From Turnera subulata (taxonomy: Eukaryota; Streptophyta; Magnoliopsida; Malpighiales; Passifloraceae), in the NCBI GenBank assembly GCA_028386065.3, contig JAKUCV010002736.1:62001-126000 (forward strand): a stretch of DNA of 64,000 nucleotides, in the 5' to 3' direction. The notes under the pieces are model-generated. The model did not search any database. It worked only from the letters and a program-made list of their open reading frames with translations, and was not told the DNA's origin. A program made the position numbers and the translations under genes. Shown here piece after piece: positions 1 through 10,392 of this stretch (position 1 is its first letter; every line of letters starts with the position of its first letter).

Positions 1-1778
1 TCAAGGGAGTCGCCACACGAATTTTACTGCAGGGCAAAATTCAGGGAAAAACTTTTCTTAGGCATCAACAATTTCTTATGGCAACCAATTATAACGAACT
101 AGAGATGTTGGAATCGGAGGTTCGTCACAGATGGGAAGGTGTTAGGCACCCATCCATGTTGGAGCTAAATCATGTGCAATTGATGATCAAAACTATGCCT
201 TATGCAACAAACAACAAAAAAACGAAAATCAAAGACAAAATAGAAAAAAAATATAATTGAGCTTGAGACTCCTACTAGAATCGGCCTAAGTACCCCGGCG
301 ATCAGGTTCAAAGCTCACGTAGTTCTTACAAGGCACCAAACAACAATCAAAGCATCAATAACAGCATCAAATCATCAACAACAAAAAAAGATCAGAGTTT
401 AGTGTTACCTCTTGTAGCCCTCCTCTAGCTCCTTGCGATTGGGTGTTTGCTAACCCAACTCTCTTCCCACTCCTTAGCTCACTTTTGCGTCAAATTCAAC
501 CATAATTTAAGTAAAGAAGACGGCCGAATCAGCTTCTGGCTCGAACATCAAAGTTGTAGATCTCCCTCTTATATTTCCAAAGACACCAAGAATGTAACAA
601 ACTGACATCTAGAACTTCAGATATCATCAATTTACTAAGAGTACAAGTAACAGGGATTACTACTCGGGATCAGCACCTCTTCACCACCGGAATTGCCCTC
701 CAACCGCCTTCTTTATGCTCTTCTCTTGATCTCCACTCACTGCCAACACTTTGCTACTCCTCTTCAGAAAATTTCTGCAGAATAACAACTTAAACAAAGA
801 TCCCTAGGCTTGGAGAAGAAGAGTTTCTCCAAGCACCTAAGCTTATTGTAAATACAAAAGAAGAGAATAATGTGTCTTTAATCTGAGTGTAGGGGGTCAT
901 ATTTATAGTGTTTAGGGTCTCAATGGTCATCCTTTTAATCCTAGGGTCGAGATTGATCCCTCTAGATCTGACAGTTAAGAGTAGGATCAAGAAAAGAGGA
1001 AAAAAGAGAAAAATTCTTGAAACTAGAAGCGATAACCGCCCAGCCCTGGTGGTCATGTCGTGACGACCGCCATGGGCCAGTGGTCTTCCCGTCTTGACGG
1101 CCAATCGTGACGACCGTCATGGGCCGGCGGTCTTCTCGTCTTGACCGCTCAGGCCTGGCGGTCATGTCTCCATGACCATCGGATCCTGGGTACAGTTCCC
1201 ATTCTTTTCCTTTTTTTAGCACTTTTCCTTTTTAATCTAAATTTCAGTTGTTTTCTACACCCTCTAGAATGTTCCCTGACCCAGAAACACTCCTAACTTG
1301 TCTCCTAAACCCTACCTTTTCCTATTTATCAAATACACATCAAAATTTACCTCTTTACCTTTTTTCTACTCCTTTTACCACAAAAACACAAAACAGGAAA
1401 AAGATATATTTTAATTCTGAATTTTCACGAAAATTGGAAATTCAGAATTAAAATTAGCTACAGGTAATGTGTGATTATGGGCTGCTATCGCTGTAGGGTC
1501 TATATCTTATTGGTTTGGACTTTAAATTTATTTTTGACCCAAAATTAAATCATCCCAATAATAATAGGCTAAAACAAATAAAGACCACACAGATAAAATA
1601 CCCAATATCTTATTAAATCAAACCTCTAATATATTTTAATCCAGGATTAAATCATCTCAATAATCACCAAGTAAAATATAATAAAAATTCAAATCAACAA
1701 AATATTAATATTCTATTAAAAATTAAATCATAATATATCCTTGCCAAAGACCAAATCATCTCATTATGGGTGTTCACA
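1..1778 (-). mobile_element. Tat/Ogre-like LTR, minus strand, cut by window start
   Basis: Read on the minus strand it starts TGTGAACACCC at 1778, like the two other LTRs of this family at 3677 and 46684. It runs through an AT-rich part, a GC-rich block of repeated CGGTCATG/CATGACCG motifs (about 1040-1185) and a TATA box (about 897-905). It approaches the family 3' end near base 1, where GTGGCGACTC is shared with the other copies. GGCAG at 1779-1783 is the likely target duplication; its partner lies before the window. The assignment to Tat/Ogre is an inference from LTR length (over 1.7 kb) and the GTGGCGACTCC motif near the 3' end, which I associate with that lineage. Whether it is a solo LTR or the edge of a full element cannot be seen. 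Confidence 0.75.
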
Positions 1779-1783
1779 GGCAG

Positions 1784-3676
1784 TTGTGTCAATTTTCATG
1801 TTTTTTTCCTTCTAAAGAGATTCCATCTCTTCTTCTATTGCATCTTTCCATCTTATACTTTTATAACTTTGAATGGCTTTTGAAAAAGTAGAAGGAACAT
1901 CATCAATGACTGGAAGTGCATAGGCCACCATTTCAATAAGATGTTCTGGTTACTGAATTTCTCGTCTTGCTCTTCGAATAACAATTGACTCCATCTGCTG
2001 CGAAGATTCTTAGGTCGGAACCTCTTCTTTATCTGACACTTCTTCTATCAATGGAGAGTCACTATTGGTGCTCATTGCTGGAATCACCTTGGTATGCTCG
2101 AACTCCATACACTTTGTAACACACTCCACTTGTGTGAAGTACCATCAGCTTCTTCTCGATTACCTTAATTAATATGATAGATTCATCAAAGATAACATCT
2201 TTTATGATAATAGTCTTCTTTGCCTCTAGACACCATAAATGGTATCCCTTCACTCCAGCATTGAGGCCCATATAAAAAGCCTTCTTTGCCCGTGGATCCA
2301 ACTTCGATTCATTCACATGATATTATTCATTAGAACTAAACACAAGCAAAGAATCATAATTAATTACAGGTTTCCCAGACCATGCCTCCAAATGGGTCTT
2401 GTCTTCTAAACTAGGAGATGACAACCGATTAACAAAAGGTTGAGCATATGTCACAGCCTCAACCCAAAAATTTTTGACAGCATACATCGAACTTTCTCCA
2501 CTAATGTCTTATTCATACGCTCTGACACCCCGCTCTGTTTTGGTGTTTTTCTAACTCTGAAGTGCCAAACTATGCCACAATCTTGGTATAACTTCATGAA
2601 AGGATCTCACTCGTATGCTCTCCGTCATTATCTGTTTAGAGAAATTTAATCTTTCTTCCTACCTGGTTTTCAATTTGAGCATTCTACTTAAGGAAATTTC
2701 CAAACACCTCATCCTTTTTCTTCATTGTAAACACCCCATACTCTTTTGGAAAATTTATCAATAAAGGTGACAAAAGAGTGTCTCCCTTCAAGTGACAAAG
2801 TCTTGGCAGGTCCTGACACATCTGAATGCGCATAGTCCAGAATCCCTCTGGTATTGTGGATAGCAGTACCAATCTTCACTCTTCGTTGCTTTTCCATAAA
2901 ACAATGATCGCAAAACTCTAATTTGAAAATTTGTGTACCTTTCAACAATTCCTGCTTGGCAAGAATTTGCAAGGATTTTTCACTAGCACATCCCAAATGA
3001 ATATGTCAAAGCTTTGTTACCTCTGCATCCATCTTGCTTCCAAACGTTACTACTGTTACTATCCCAACTATTGTACTACCTTGGTAGTAATGTAGATTAT
3101 TCTTCCCCATACCTTTTAACATCATCAAAGCTCCTGATATTGCTTTAAGTATTCCATCTTGCATAGTAATAACTAGGCCTTTTGATTCTAAAACCCCCAA
3201 AGAGATGAGATCCTTCTTCAACTATGGAACATACCAAACATCTCTCAAAAATTTGGTTAATCCATCATGATATTGCAGCTTGATTGAATCTATCCTAGTT
3301 GTTTTACATGAAATTTTGTTGCTCGTATAAAAAAAACCCCTTCATTGAGATTTTTAAAGTCAAAGAACCATTTCCAGATATGACAGATATTTTTGGTGCA
3401 ACCTGAATCCAAAATTCACTCATCTGCTTGTGACATTAAAGGTGAATAACCAGAGAGATGTCTGACTCCATATCGCTTTTGCATTCTACAACATTTGTTT
3501 CTTGTGAAGTCTTCCGTTTCTTCTTCAACTTCGGAAAGTCTTGCTTCCAATGCCCTTTCTCATGACAAAAAGCGCATTCATCTTTGGCAGCTCTGCTTCT
3601 TGACTTAGATCTTCCTCTTCTCCCCTTCAACTGGCTCTGTTGTCGACCTCTTGCCATTAAAACTTCATCTGCCGCA
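1784..3676 (-). pseudogene. Copia pol fragment: zinc knuckle, protease, integrase, start of RT
   Basis: Broken pieces of the gag-pol polyprotein, in the expected order on the minus strand. At 3657-3436 there is a basic segment and a zinc knuckle CAFCHEKGHWKQDF, whose last cysteine is replaced by Phe. At 3221-3006 is the segment after protease (KKDLISLGVLESKG). At 2996-2709 is the GAG-pre-integrase zinc region with CDHCFMEKQRR, running into the integrase core (DYAHSDVSGPAKT). At 2316-2062 is the integrase C-terminal part (KLDPRAKKAFYMGL, GVKGYHLWC). At about 1915-1800 is the RT start (WKDAIEEEMESL). Several frameshifts separate the pieces. The fragment ends where the minus-strand LTR was inserted at 1778. 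Confidence 0.85.
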
Positions 3677-4367
3677 TGTGAACACCCAAATTTGGACTTT
3701 AATTTAAGCTTTTACAGTGTTTTAACCCAAGGTTAGTTAGAAGATTTAATTCTGGGCTTAAAGTATTTTATAAAATTTGGTTAATGAGATATGGATATCT
3801 ACACGAGCTTGGTCCAGTAAAGCTCAGCCTTTGCAGCCCATTTTTTGTTCTAATTTTCGTAGAGAATCAGAATTAAAATTACTTTTTATAGGATATATGA
3901 GTTTATGATAAAAAAAGAGTTGATTTTGGGCTAGTTAGGGTGTATTAATGTTAATTGGAGTGATTGATAGGAGTAGCCTACAAGAATGGAGTGATTCCTG
4001 GTCTGACAACTTTAATCTTACGTTGAAAAGCAATCAGCCCCAAAATTAATGGTGATTGGAACTAAAAAAGAAAAAAATAGAAAAAACGTGTTACTGTAGC
4101 TAGTGGCAGGCGAACATGACGGCATGATCGCCATGCCCGGCGGCCATGGACACTAAGACTGCCGCTGCTGGCGGTCATCATGTGATGACCGCCTACCAGT
4201 GGCGAACATGGATCCCTGGAAACGCGATTTTTCCTTATTTGTTTTGCCATTAATCAATTACACACATTCTGGACCAGAATTTCAGCAAGAATCCTGTCAA
4301 TTATGAGGTCCACGAGCTGTACACTCCCAGAACTCTATAAATAGAGCCTCCCATTCACTTCAAAAAT

Positions 4368-6535
4368 GGTAAAAAAGTTTTTCTTGTCCCTTCACTTTTT
4401 TGTTTTCGCATTTGTTGTCTCTCTTCCTTTTTTTTCACTCAACCTGTCCCTCAGCTTATAAATTACCGGGTCACCTTATCCTTCTTACCTCCAGCAGTCG
4501 GTTGGTGAGTGTGAGGCTGACACCTTATGCAATATCATTACAAATTTAAAAAAGAAATTAATTATCAGTTATAATTAAAAATGAATTTTTTACGCCTATC
4601 AATTCGAAATCATTTCAATTTTTAAAAAATGGAATTAGTTATTATTTATAATTGGAAAACAAATAAAATTTTAATTCTGATAATTAATTCGAAATCATTA
4701 TTAAAAAGAAAACTCTGACTCATTATTTATCTTTTTATCTGGAAGAGAAAAGCAATAAAAGAAAATTATTAGGGATTCGCTAAAAGAAATGATTATATAA
4801 ACCTCCTTTTCTACTTAATCATCTCAATATTCTCAAAATATCTTCAAACCAATTTTTTTAAAAAAAAACTAACTCCTACGACCACCACCACCATCTCCTC
4901 CACCGCCACCACCACTAACCAGGCAACCACCGCCATCTCATTTTCTTTTTTTTACCCCTTCCTAAAAGAATCTGATTTTCTTTCTTCCAAAGATCCATTA
5001 TCAACCAACCACCAACCGAGGAGGAGCGTGGCGCCGTTCGACTTCCCCAATTCCTCGACCTGATGGCCAAGCACATGAAGGGGGAGCCGTTCCAGTGGGA
5101 GAAGCAGGTCAGCGCCTCCGATCCACCACAACAACAGCATATATTAACCACCAACCAGCAATAGAAAAAAAAAAAAACAAGCAGGAGCTCAATTCCCTTT
5201 TCTTCTCTTTTGGTTTCCCCTTCTCGTCGTGATCGATTTCGGTTACAGGAAGCCAAGCCCTTTAGCTAGTTAGGGTTTTTCTGTTTTAGGGGAAAATGGC
5301 TAGAGGATACGTGTCCTCCTTCGATGGCGACGAGGATGAAGAGGAAGGAGGTGGAGGATGTGAGCGACGACTTCTCCGATTTCTCCCTCACTTCTCCCGC
5401 TCGAAAGATTCGTCGCCTGGTTAGTACACAAACACTACTTCCTCCTCCTCCTATTGTTTTGAATCTTTGTGGAATTTTTAATTAAGCAACATCGTTTTGT
5501 GACGATTGATCGGTTTTTGGTTGGTGGTGTATGTACAGGAAGCTGGGTTGCCGCCGATAGTGGAGGAAGAAGACATGGAACCCAACACGGAGAGGGCTAT
5601 TGTTCTGGTTTTTCGGTAACTCCAGAGCAGTATACACGGCCACTGTCTCTCTTTTCTCCCCCACTCCCCCCCCCCCCCCCCCCCCCCCCCCCATTCTTTT
5701 TGTTTCTTGATTTCTTCTACTGCCTATTTGATTGCAAATGTGTTGTTGGGATAGATGGGTGAATTTAAGTTTCTATTGGTTTAGTTATTTTGGTGGTGTC
5801 TATGGGCTTGTTTGTTCTTGCATTTCTGGCTTGGGTTGTGTTGGGTATGTGTGGTGCTCCGGTTAACGGTGGCTGTGGGTGGGTGCTGCAGATTGGAGGC
5901 GGAATTTTGGGGCAATGAACTCCTAGACATCAAAGGATCAGGAAGGAAGGAGCTTTTCACGATTGACAAATTTTGAGTAGTTTTTTTCTTCAATCTAAAG
6001 AGTAAAGATTAACATTTTGTTCTTTATCAGAATTTTTCTTTCTTCTTTTTATCAGTGTTTGATTTTTTTTTCTTAATTTTTATTTCCTCCCCTCTGGTAT
6101 TTGTTGCCGTCAAAAGTGAAAGAAGTTAATTATCAAAAAGGAAAAAGTGAAAGAAATTAGTAAATTGTAGATTAAAAAAAAAAAAGAGACATGAAGTTGA
6201 GAGGCTTGGGTTGTTACGATGGTTGCGGTGCATGATTTTTTTAGGAAAACAAAAAAAATAAAAATTATAAAAGATAAATTATAAAAAATTGTAAAAAGGA
6301 TTTCCGGAAAATAGAGAATAGGAAAGAAAGAAAGAGAAAAAAGAAAAATAAAATCAGATAGAGTGGGCCCCACAGACACGTGTCAGCCTCACACGCACCA
6401 ACCGGCTACTGGAGGTAAGAAGGATAAGGTGACCCGGTAATTTATAAGTTGAGGGACAGGTTGAGTGAATAAAAAGGAAGAGGGACAACAAATGCAAAAA
6501 TAAAAAAGTGAAGGGACAAGAAAAACTTTTTTACC
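4368..6535. mobile_element. Mutator-like element 1 (Pack-MULE candidate)
   Basis: The ends are long inverted repeats of about 150-170 bp starting GGTAAAAAAGTTTTTCTTG (4368 onward) and finishing with its complement at 6535. Both sides carry CTTCAAAAAT (4358-4367 and 6536-6545), a 10-bp target duplication typical of Mutator-like elements. No transposase is present, so it is non-autonomous. The interior is GC-rich and gene-like, with recognisable exon-intron structure at 5324-5617, so it appears to have captured host gene fragments. It contains a C27 homopolymer (5666-5692) and a CCACCA-rich microsatellite near 4880-4915. Confidence 0.85.
5324..5617 (+). pseudogene. Captured host gene fragment: two exons with intron inside MULE 1
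   Basis: Exon 1 (5324-5419) starts with ATG and encodes MATRMKRKEVEDVSDDFSD followed by FSLTSPARKIRRL. It is followed by a GT donor (5420). An AG acceptor (5537-5538) leads into exon 2 (5539 to about 5617), which continues in the same phase with EAGLPPIVEEED and ERAIVLVFR, then another possible donor GGTAAC. The FSDFSL-SPARKIRRL then LPPI-EEE pattern recalls a small uncharacterised plant protein family I know only loosely, so no function is given. Because the intron is kept, capture was from DNA. A further exon-like stretch lies at about 5030-5110. Whether it is transcribed is unknown. Confidence 0.6.
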
Positions 6536-6560
6536 CTTCAAAAATACATTGAGAACTATT

Positions 6561-8242
6561 GGGTAAATCGCATATATGGGATCCGTACTATTTCAAAAGT
6601 ACCGTTTGGGGGTCTGTACTCTTTTTTGTCCCTTTTATGGGTCTGTACTCTTAGTTCCCGTCCCTTTTAAGGGTCTCGGGCAGCCCCGTTGATGACGTGG
6701 ACTGCCCAGCCCGGAGGTAAAATGCACGTGCCCACATTTTTGTAAGCGTGGCAGCCCCTGAGGCGCGTACAATGCACGCGCTGTCTAATATGCACTGTGG
6801 GCCCACTTTCGGATTTGTTTCTGAAAAAATAATTTTCCTATTTTCCACAATCCAATTTTAATTTGTATTTTTTAAAAAACAGTAATAGCATTCATCCATT
6901 CATACATTAATGATAAATACACAACTTGCAGGAATACACATCAACAATCCATGGAGGCCACCGAACAAATCTTGGAAATTTGTTTGACAAAAACCAAAAA
7001 AAAAAGAGGAAAAATCAGTCCCAATTAATCAAAACACCATTAGCTCATGTACAAAAAAAAAAACACCATTAGCTCAACCATTCAAGTCCACCACCGAAAA
7101 ACACCAGCCAACTCGATTCCAGTCGCACCCAAACCTGCCACCATCCACCTCAACACAACACCACGCCACCATCCACAATCCAACATAGAAAGATCAACAC
7201 CCTCACCAATTAAGAAAAAATTGGAAATGAAGCGAAGAAAAGAGAGAACAAGGAGCCCATCGCCTACCCATGCCTACCTACTGCGCTGCCACCACCGGCC
7301 ACCTCCTCTCCTTGAGATCCCCCTCCTCAGACCGCCTCTCCCCCTCGCACTAGATGTGGCGAGCTCCACACCCGCTAACCCACCAGCTTCTTTCTCCTCA
7401 CTCCACACCCAACCCACACAAAAGAAAATTAAATTGAAAAAAATATATACAGGGTTGCTTGGGGAAATTTAGGGATTTTGTTCAAAAAAGGAATTAGGAA
7501 ATTAGGATTTCTTGAAACCATGGGTGTGAGATCAGAATTTGGTTAGTTTTATTTTAGCCTCTGTGAGGGGGATGGGCACGGCAACAAAGAGCATGGACTT
7601 GGGTACGATTATGGAGTGCTTGAGCATGAGGGAGAAGAAGATAAGGTTGGGGCGTCTTTTGGTACCGGGCGTCTGACCATGGCCGCCAACCCCGGGCAGA
7701 TCTGGTACCGCACCACTTCCTCAGCCGAGCTCCTCCACGAGTCCAGCCCCAACGTCCCGTCGTCGCCTCCTTCCAAAGCAGCCAACAGCTCCCGACTCCT
7801 CCCTCAATTTTGAGGGTTTCGGGGTTTTTGTTTGAGAAGGTGTTTTGATTTTGGTGGGTATAAGGGGTGCTGCTCATTGATTTAATCGTAGGTGAGGTGG
7901 CTTAATTTGTTTAAAAATTTCGAATTAGTGAGTTTAATAAAATTAAATATGAAATTTAATAAATTGTAATTTCTTTTTCTGGAAAAATTCGTTGGTAGGT
8001 CCCACCATGCCATGCTGGACGGTAACGTGGACGTCACGCACTTCACGCGCTGCCATGTGTCAACAAAGAAGGCGCGTGCATTTTACCGCTGGGCTGGGCA
8101 GTCCACGTCATCAGCGGGGCTGCCCGAGACCCCTAAAAGGGACGGGAACTAAGAGTATAGACCCGTAAAAGGGACAGAAAAAAGTACAGACCCCCAAACG
8201 GTACTTTTGAAACAGTACAGACCCTATATATGCGATTTAGCC
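6561..8242. mobile_element. Mutator-like element 2, non-autonomous
   Basis: Terminal inverted repeats of nearly 200 bp: the left end begins GGGTAAATCGCATATATGGG, the right end is its near complement ending GCGATTTAGCC. The flanks repeat GAGAACTATT (6551-6560 and 8243-8252), a 10-bp target duplication. The interior is partly GC-rich (7260-7400 and 7560-7815) and may hold captured gene sequence, but I cannot assign a family. It sits only 25 bp right of MULE 1 within the same LTR. No transposase is seen. Confidence 0.82.
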
Positions 8243-8994
8243 GAGAACTATTAGACTAGATTACACACTCTCTTTTAAGCTTAGAAAAAGCTTGGGGGAA
8301 ACTCTACTTCTCCAAGTTCTTAAACACTCTTTTCTATTGTTACTCTAGAGAAATTCTTGTGGAGTTTAGCATCAACAAACTTCCAGCAAGTGGGAATCAA
8401 GAAGAAATCAAGGTGAAGTTGAGAAATGTAAAAGAATTGGGGTTAGAAAGAAACCCATGTCGAGGAGCTAGAGGAGAGGTACAAGAGGAAAGGTTAAAAT
8501 CTCTTTTGATTTTCTGTATTGTTGATGTTTTGAGATGTTTGCTATTGACATGATTTATTTTTTATTGATGACTTATAAGAACTATGTGGGCTTTGAACCT
8601 GGTCGCTAGGGTACGTAGGTGGTTTCTAGTGGTGGAAACTCAAGCCCTACTATATTTATTTTCTCATTTTGTTTTAGATTAGATGTAATTATCTTTGCTG
8701 TAATTTTGTTTTCACACTCTCACACTTACACAAGGCACACCATTTAACCCATTTATTGCACAAAGTTTCGCCCCAACACGGATAGGATGCTAACCCCTTC
8801 CTACCCGTGACGAACCCCCGAATCCAACAATCTTAGGTTCGCTAGATCGGTCCCTTATGTTTGATGCCTAAGAAAGATTGATGCTTATGGTTTTTCCCTA
8901 GAAATAAAATCCGAGTGGCGACTCTTTTGATTGTTGGATTGGATAAGAAGAAGGAGTAAGGTGAGGAGGTCGGATTTCTGGTCGTGTCCTCACA

Positions 8995-9611
8995 CCGCAG
9001 TTGCATTGTTCTTCAGTTTATCCCGTTCTCACAACTCATGACTGTACAAAGCCGAATGTACAACATCTAATGAATCATTCTCCTTCCCATGAAGTACGCA
9101 GTCTCAAAGTACTCGAATTCATCGGGAAGAGACGATAGCAACATCAAAGCCAAATTTTCGTCTTCAAAGAAGACATCCAGATTGAACAAATCTGCAACTA
9201 ACTTTTCAAACAAAGTGATGTATTCATTAATAATAGTACCCAGCTGGTACTCAAACTAGAATAATCTCTTCTTTAGTAGAACTTTATTCTGGCCACTCTT
9301 GTTCAAGAAATTATTTTTTCCAATGCCTCCCACGTTTTTTGTGCAGAAAATTTATTTTTTAATGCATACTTTTGCTCTTTGTACAGCCACGATTGAATTG
9401 CTTCGCATGTCGACTTGTTTATGTTAGCCCAGTCATTGTCACTAATATCATCAGGCTTTTTCTCTTTAATAGCAATATCAAAGTCTTGTTGGAATAGTGA
9501 GCCATAGACCTCACACTGTCACATACCAAAATCACCGGAACCATCAAATATCTCCACAACAATTTTCAAATTAAATATCGGAAGCCTCGACCATTTGGAC
9601 ATGGAAGCCAT
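8995..9611 (-). pseudogene. Copia gag N-terminal half
   Basis: Reading from the ATG at 9611 on the minus strand gives MASMSKWSRLPIFNL, then GSGDFGM, a stop (a TGA where related elements have Trp), then a long readable stretch with DDISDNDWANINKSTCEAIQ and SWLYKEQKYALKNKF. This matches the N-terminal gag domain of Tnt1/Tork-type Copia elements, where the polypeptide forms the particle. The reading continues, after the inserted solo LTR, in the zinc-knuckle piece at 3657. At least one stop and a frameshift break it. Confidence 0.75.
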
Positions 9612-9729
9612 CTCCCAAGTAGGCTTTTTTTAACCTTCTTTCACCATTACAAAATCAAAAGATAGTATTTAACAATACAATATTTCAACAAATAGCTCTA
9701 AGGACAAACCATCAGCTCCGCTACCATTT

Positions 9730-10392
9730 CTTGGGAAAAACTCGGAGAATTTCCACAAAGACAAACAAATAGTAAATTAAACGGAAAATTCACAACCTAT
9801 ACTCTCGACAAAAGTATTGAATATTTAATACTATATCACCAATGCACAACAAAAAGAACAATAAGCGGAATAATGAAAGAGACAAGGGAGGAACACACCT
9901 AAAAGTTTGATAGTGGAATTCGGCCAATATTTGCCTACTTTTCTGGAGCACCCCTATTGCGATCTGCTCTTTATATTTATTGAAGAGTATGTAATACACA
10001 TTTTATGATACGTAAAAGAGAGGAGTGAGTGTTTCTTTATAGCTCTCCACTCCCCCTCCAGAGTCACTTCCAACAAATGTGAGATAACAAATAGAGTGCC
10101 AAAATATAACATGGTTAGCATTTAAGAAGTCAACACGTCAAAAGCCTGTTGTAGCAAAAAGTTAGTGTTAACAATTCTAGATAACTATATATAGAACCAC
10201 ATGATCTTGAAGGAAACCACATTTGATTCTGGAGAGAAATCAAATGTTGTCAACATATCTTAGCAATCAATGATCACACAATATTTTAATTTAGAGTTTA
10301 TTAATCATCAAAATCAAATTATAATAAGAATTAAACATAATCAAAGAAAGATTAGCACTAATTATCCTACTAATCCCATATTTATGCTAACA
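9730..10392 (-). repeat. 5' LTR of the minus-strand Copia element
   Basis: On the minus strand the LTR starts TGTTAGCATAAATATGGG at 10392 and ends near 9730 (about CCCAAGA), a few bases before the primer binding site TGGTAGCGGAGC at 9726-9715. The canonical terminal CA has decayed, so the end is approximate. The partner 3' LTR is outside the window, so its age cannot be judged from LTR divergence. Confidence 0.65.

Larger units (their letters stand above)
3677..8994 (+). mobile_element. Tat/Ogre-like solo LTR containing two MULEs
   Basis: Starts TGTGAACACCC, ends CCTCACA, and is bounded by the 5-bp target duplication CCGCA (3672-3676 and 8995-8999). No internal retrotransposon sequence lies between its ends, so it is a solo LTR left by recombination. 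Without the two Mutator-like insertions it is about 1.46 kb, close to the 1.58-kb copy at 46684. Visible parts are a GC-rich hairpin block (about 4100-4215), a TATA box TATAAATA (4336-4343), the R-region AAGCTTGG/CTCCAAG repeat (about 8278-8320), and the conserved 3' part with GTGGCGACTC at 8913. It splits the Copia gag-pol. Confidence 0.85.
1784..10392 (-). mobile_element. Decayed Ty1/copia element (Tnt1/Tork type), split by LTR insertion
   Basis: A minus-strand Copia element. In its own direction it has a 5' LTR (10392 to about 9730), a primer binding site TGGTAGCGGAGC (9726-9715), gag (9611-8995), then after a 5.3-kb insertion the zinc knuckle, protease, integrase and the first residues of reverse transcriptase (3676-1784). 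The rest of RT, RNase H and the 3' LTR would lie left of the window, beyond the Tat/Ogre-like LTR at 1-1778. Stops and frame changes occur throughout, so it is dead. Confidence 0.85.

Noticed and set aside
6110..6379. Phe/Ile/Leu-rich ORF resembling a membrane protein
   Set aside because: Low-complexity AT-rich DNA inside MULE 1; hydrophobic residues are a by-product of poly-A/T.
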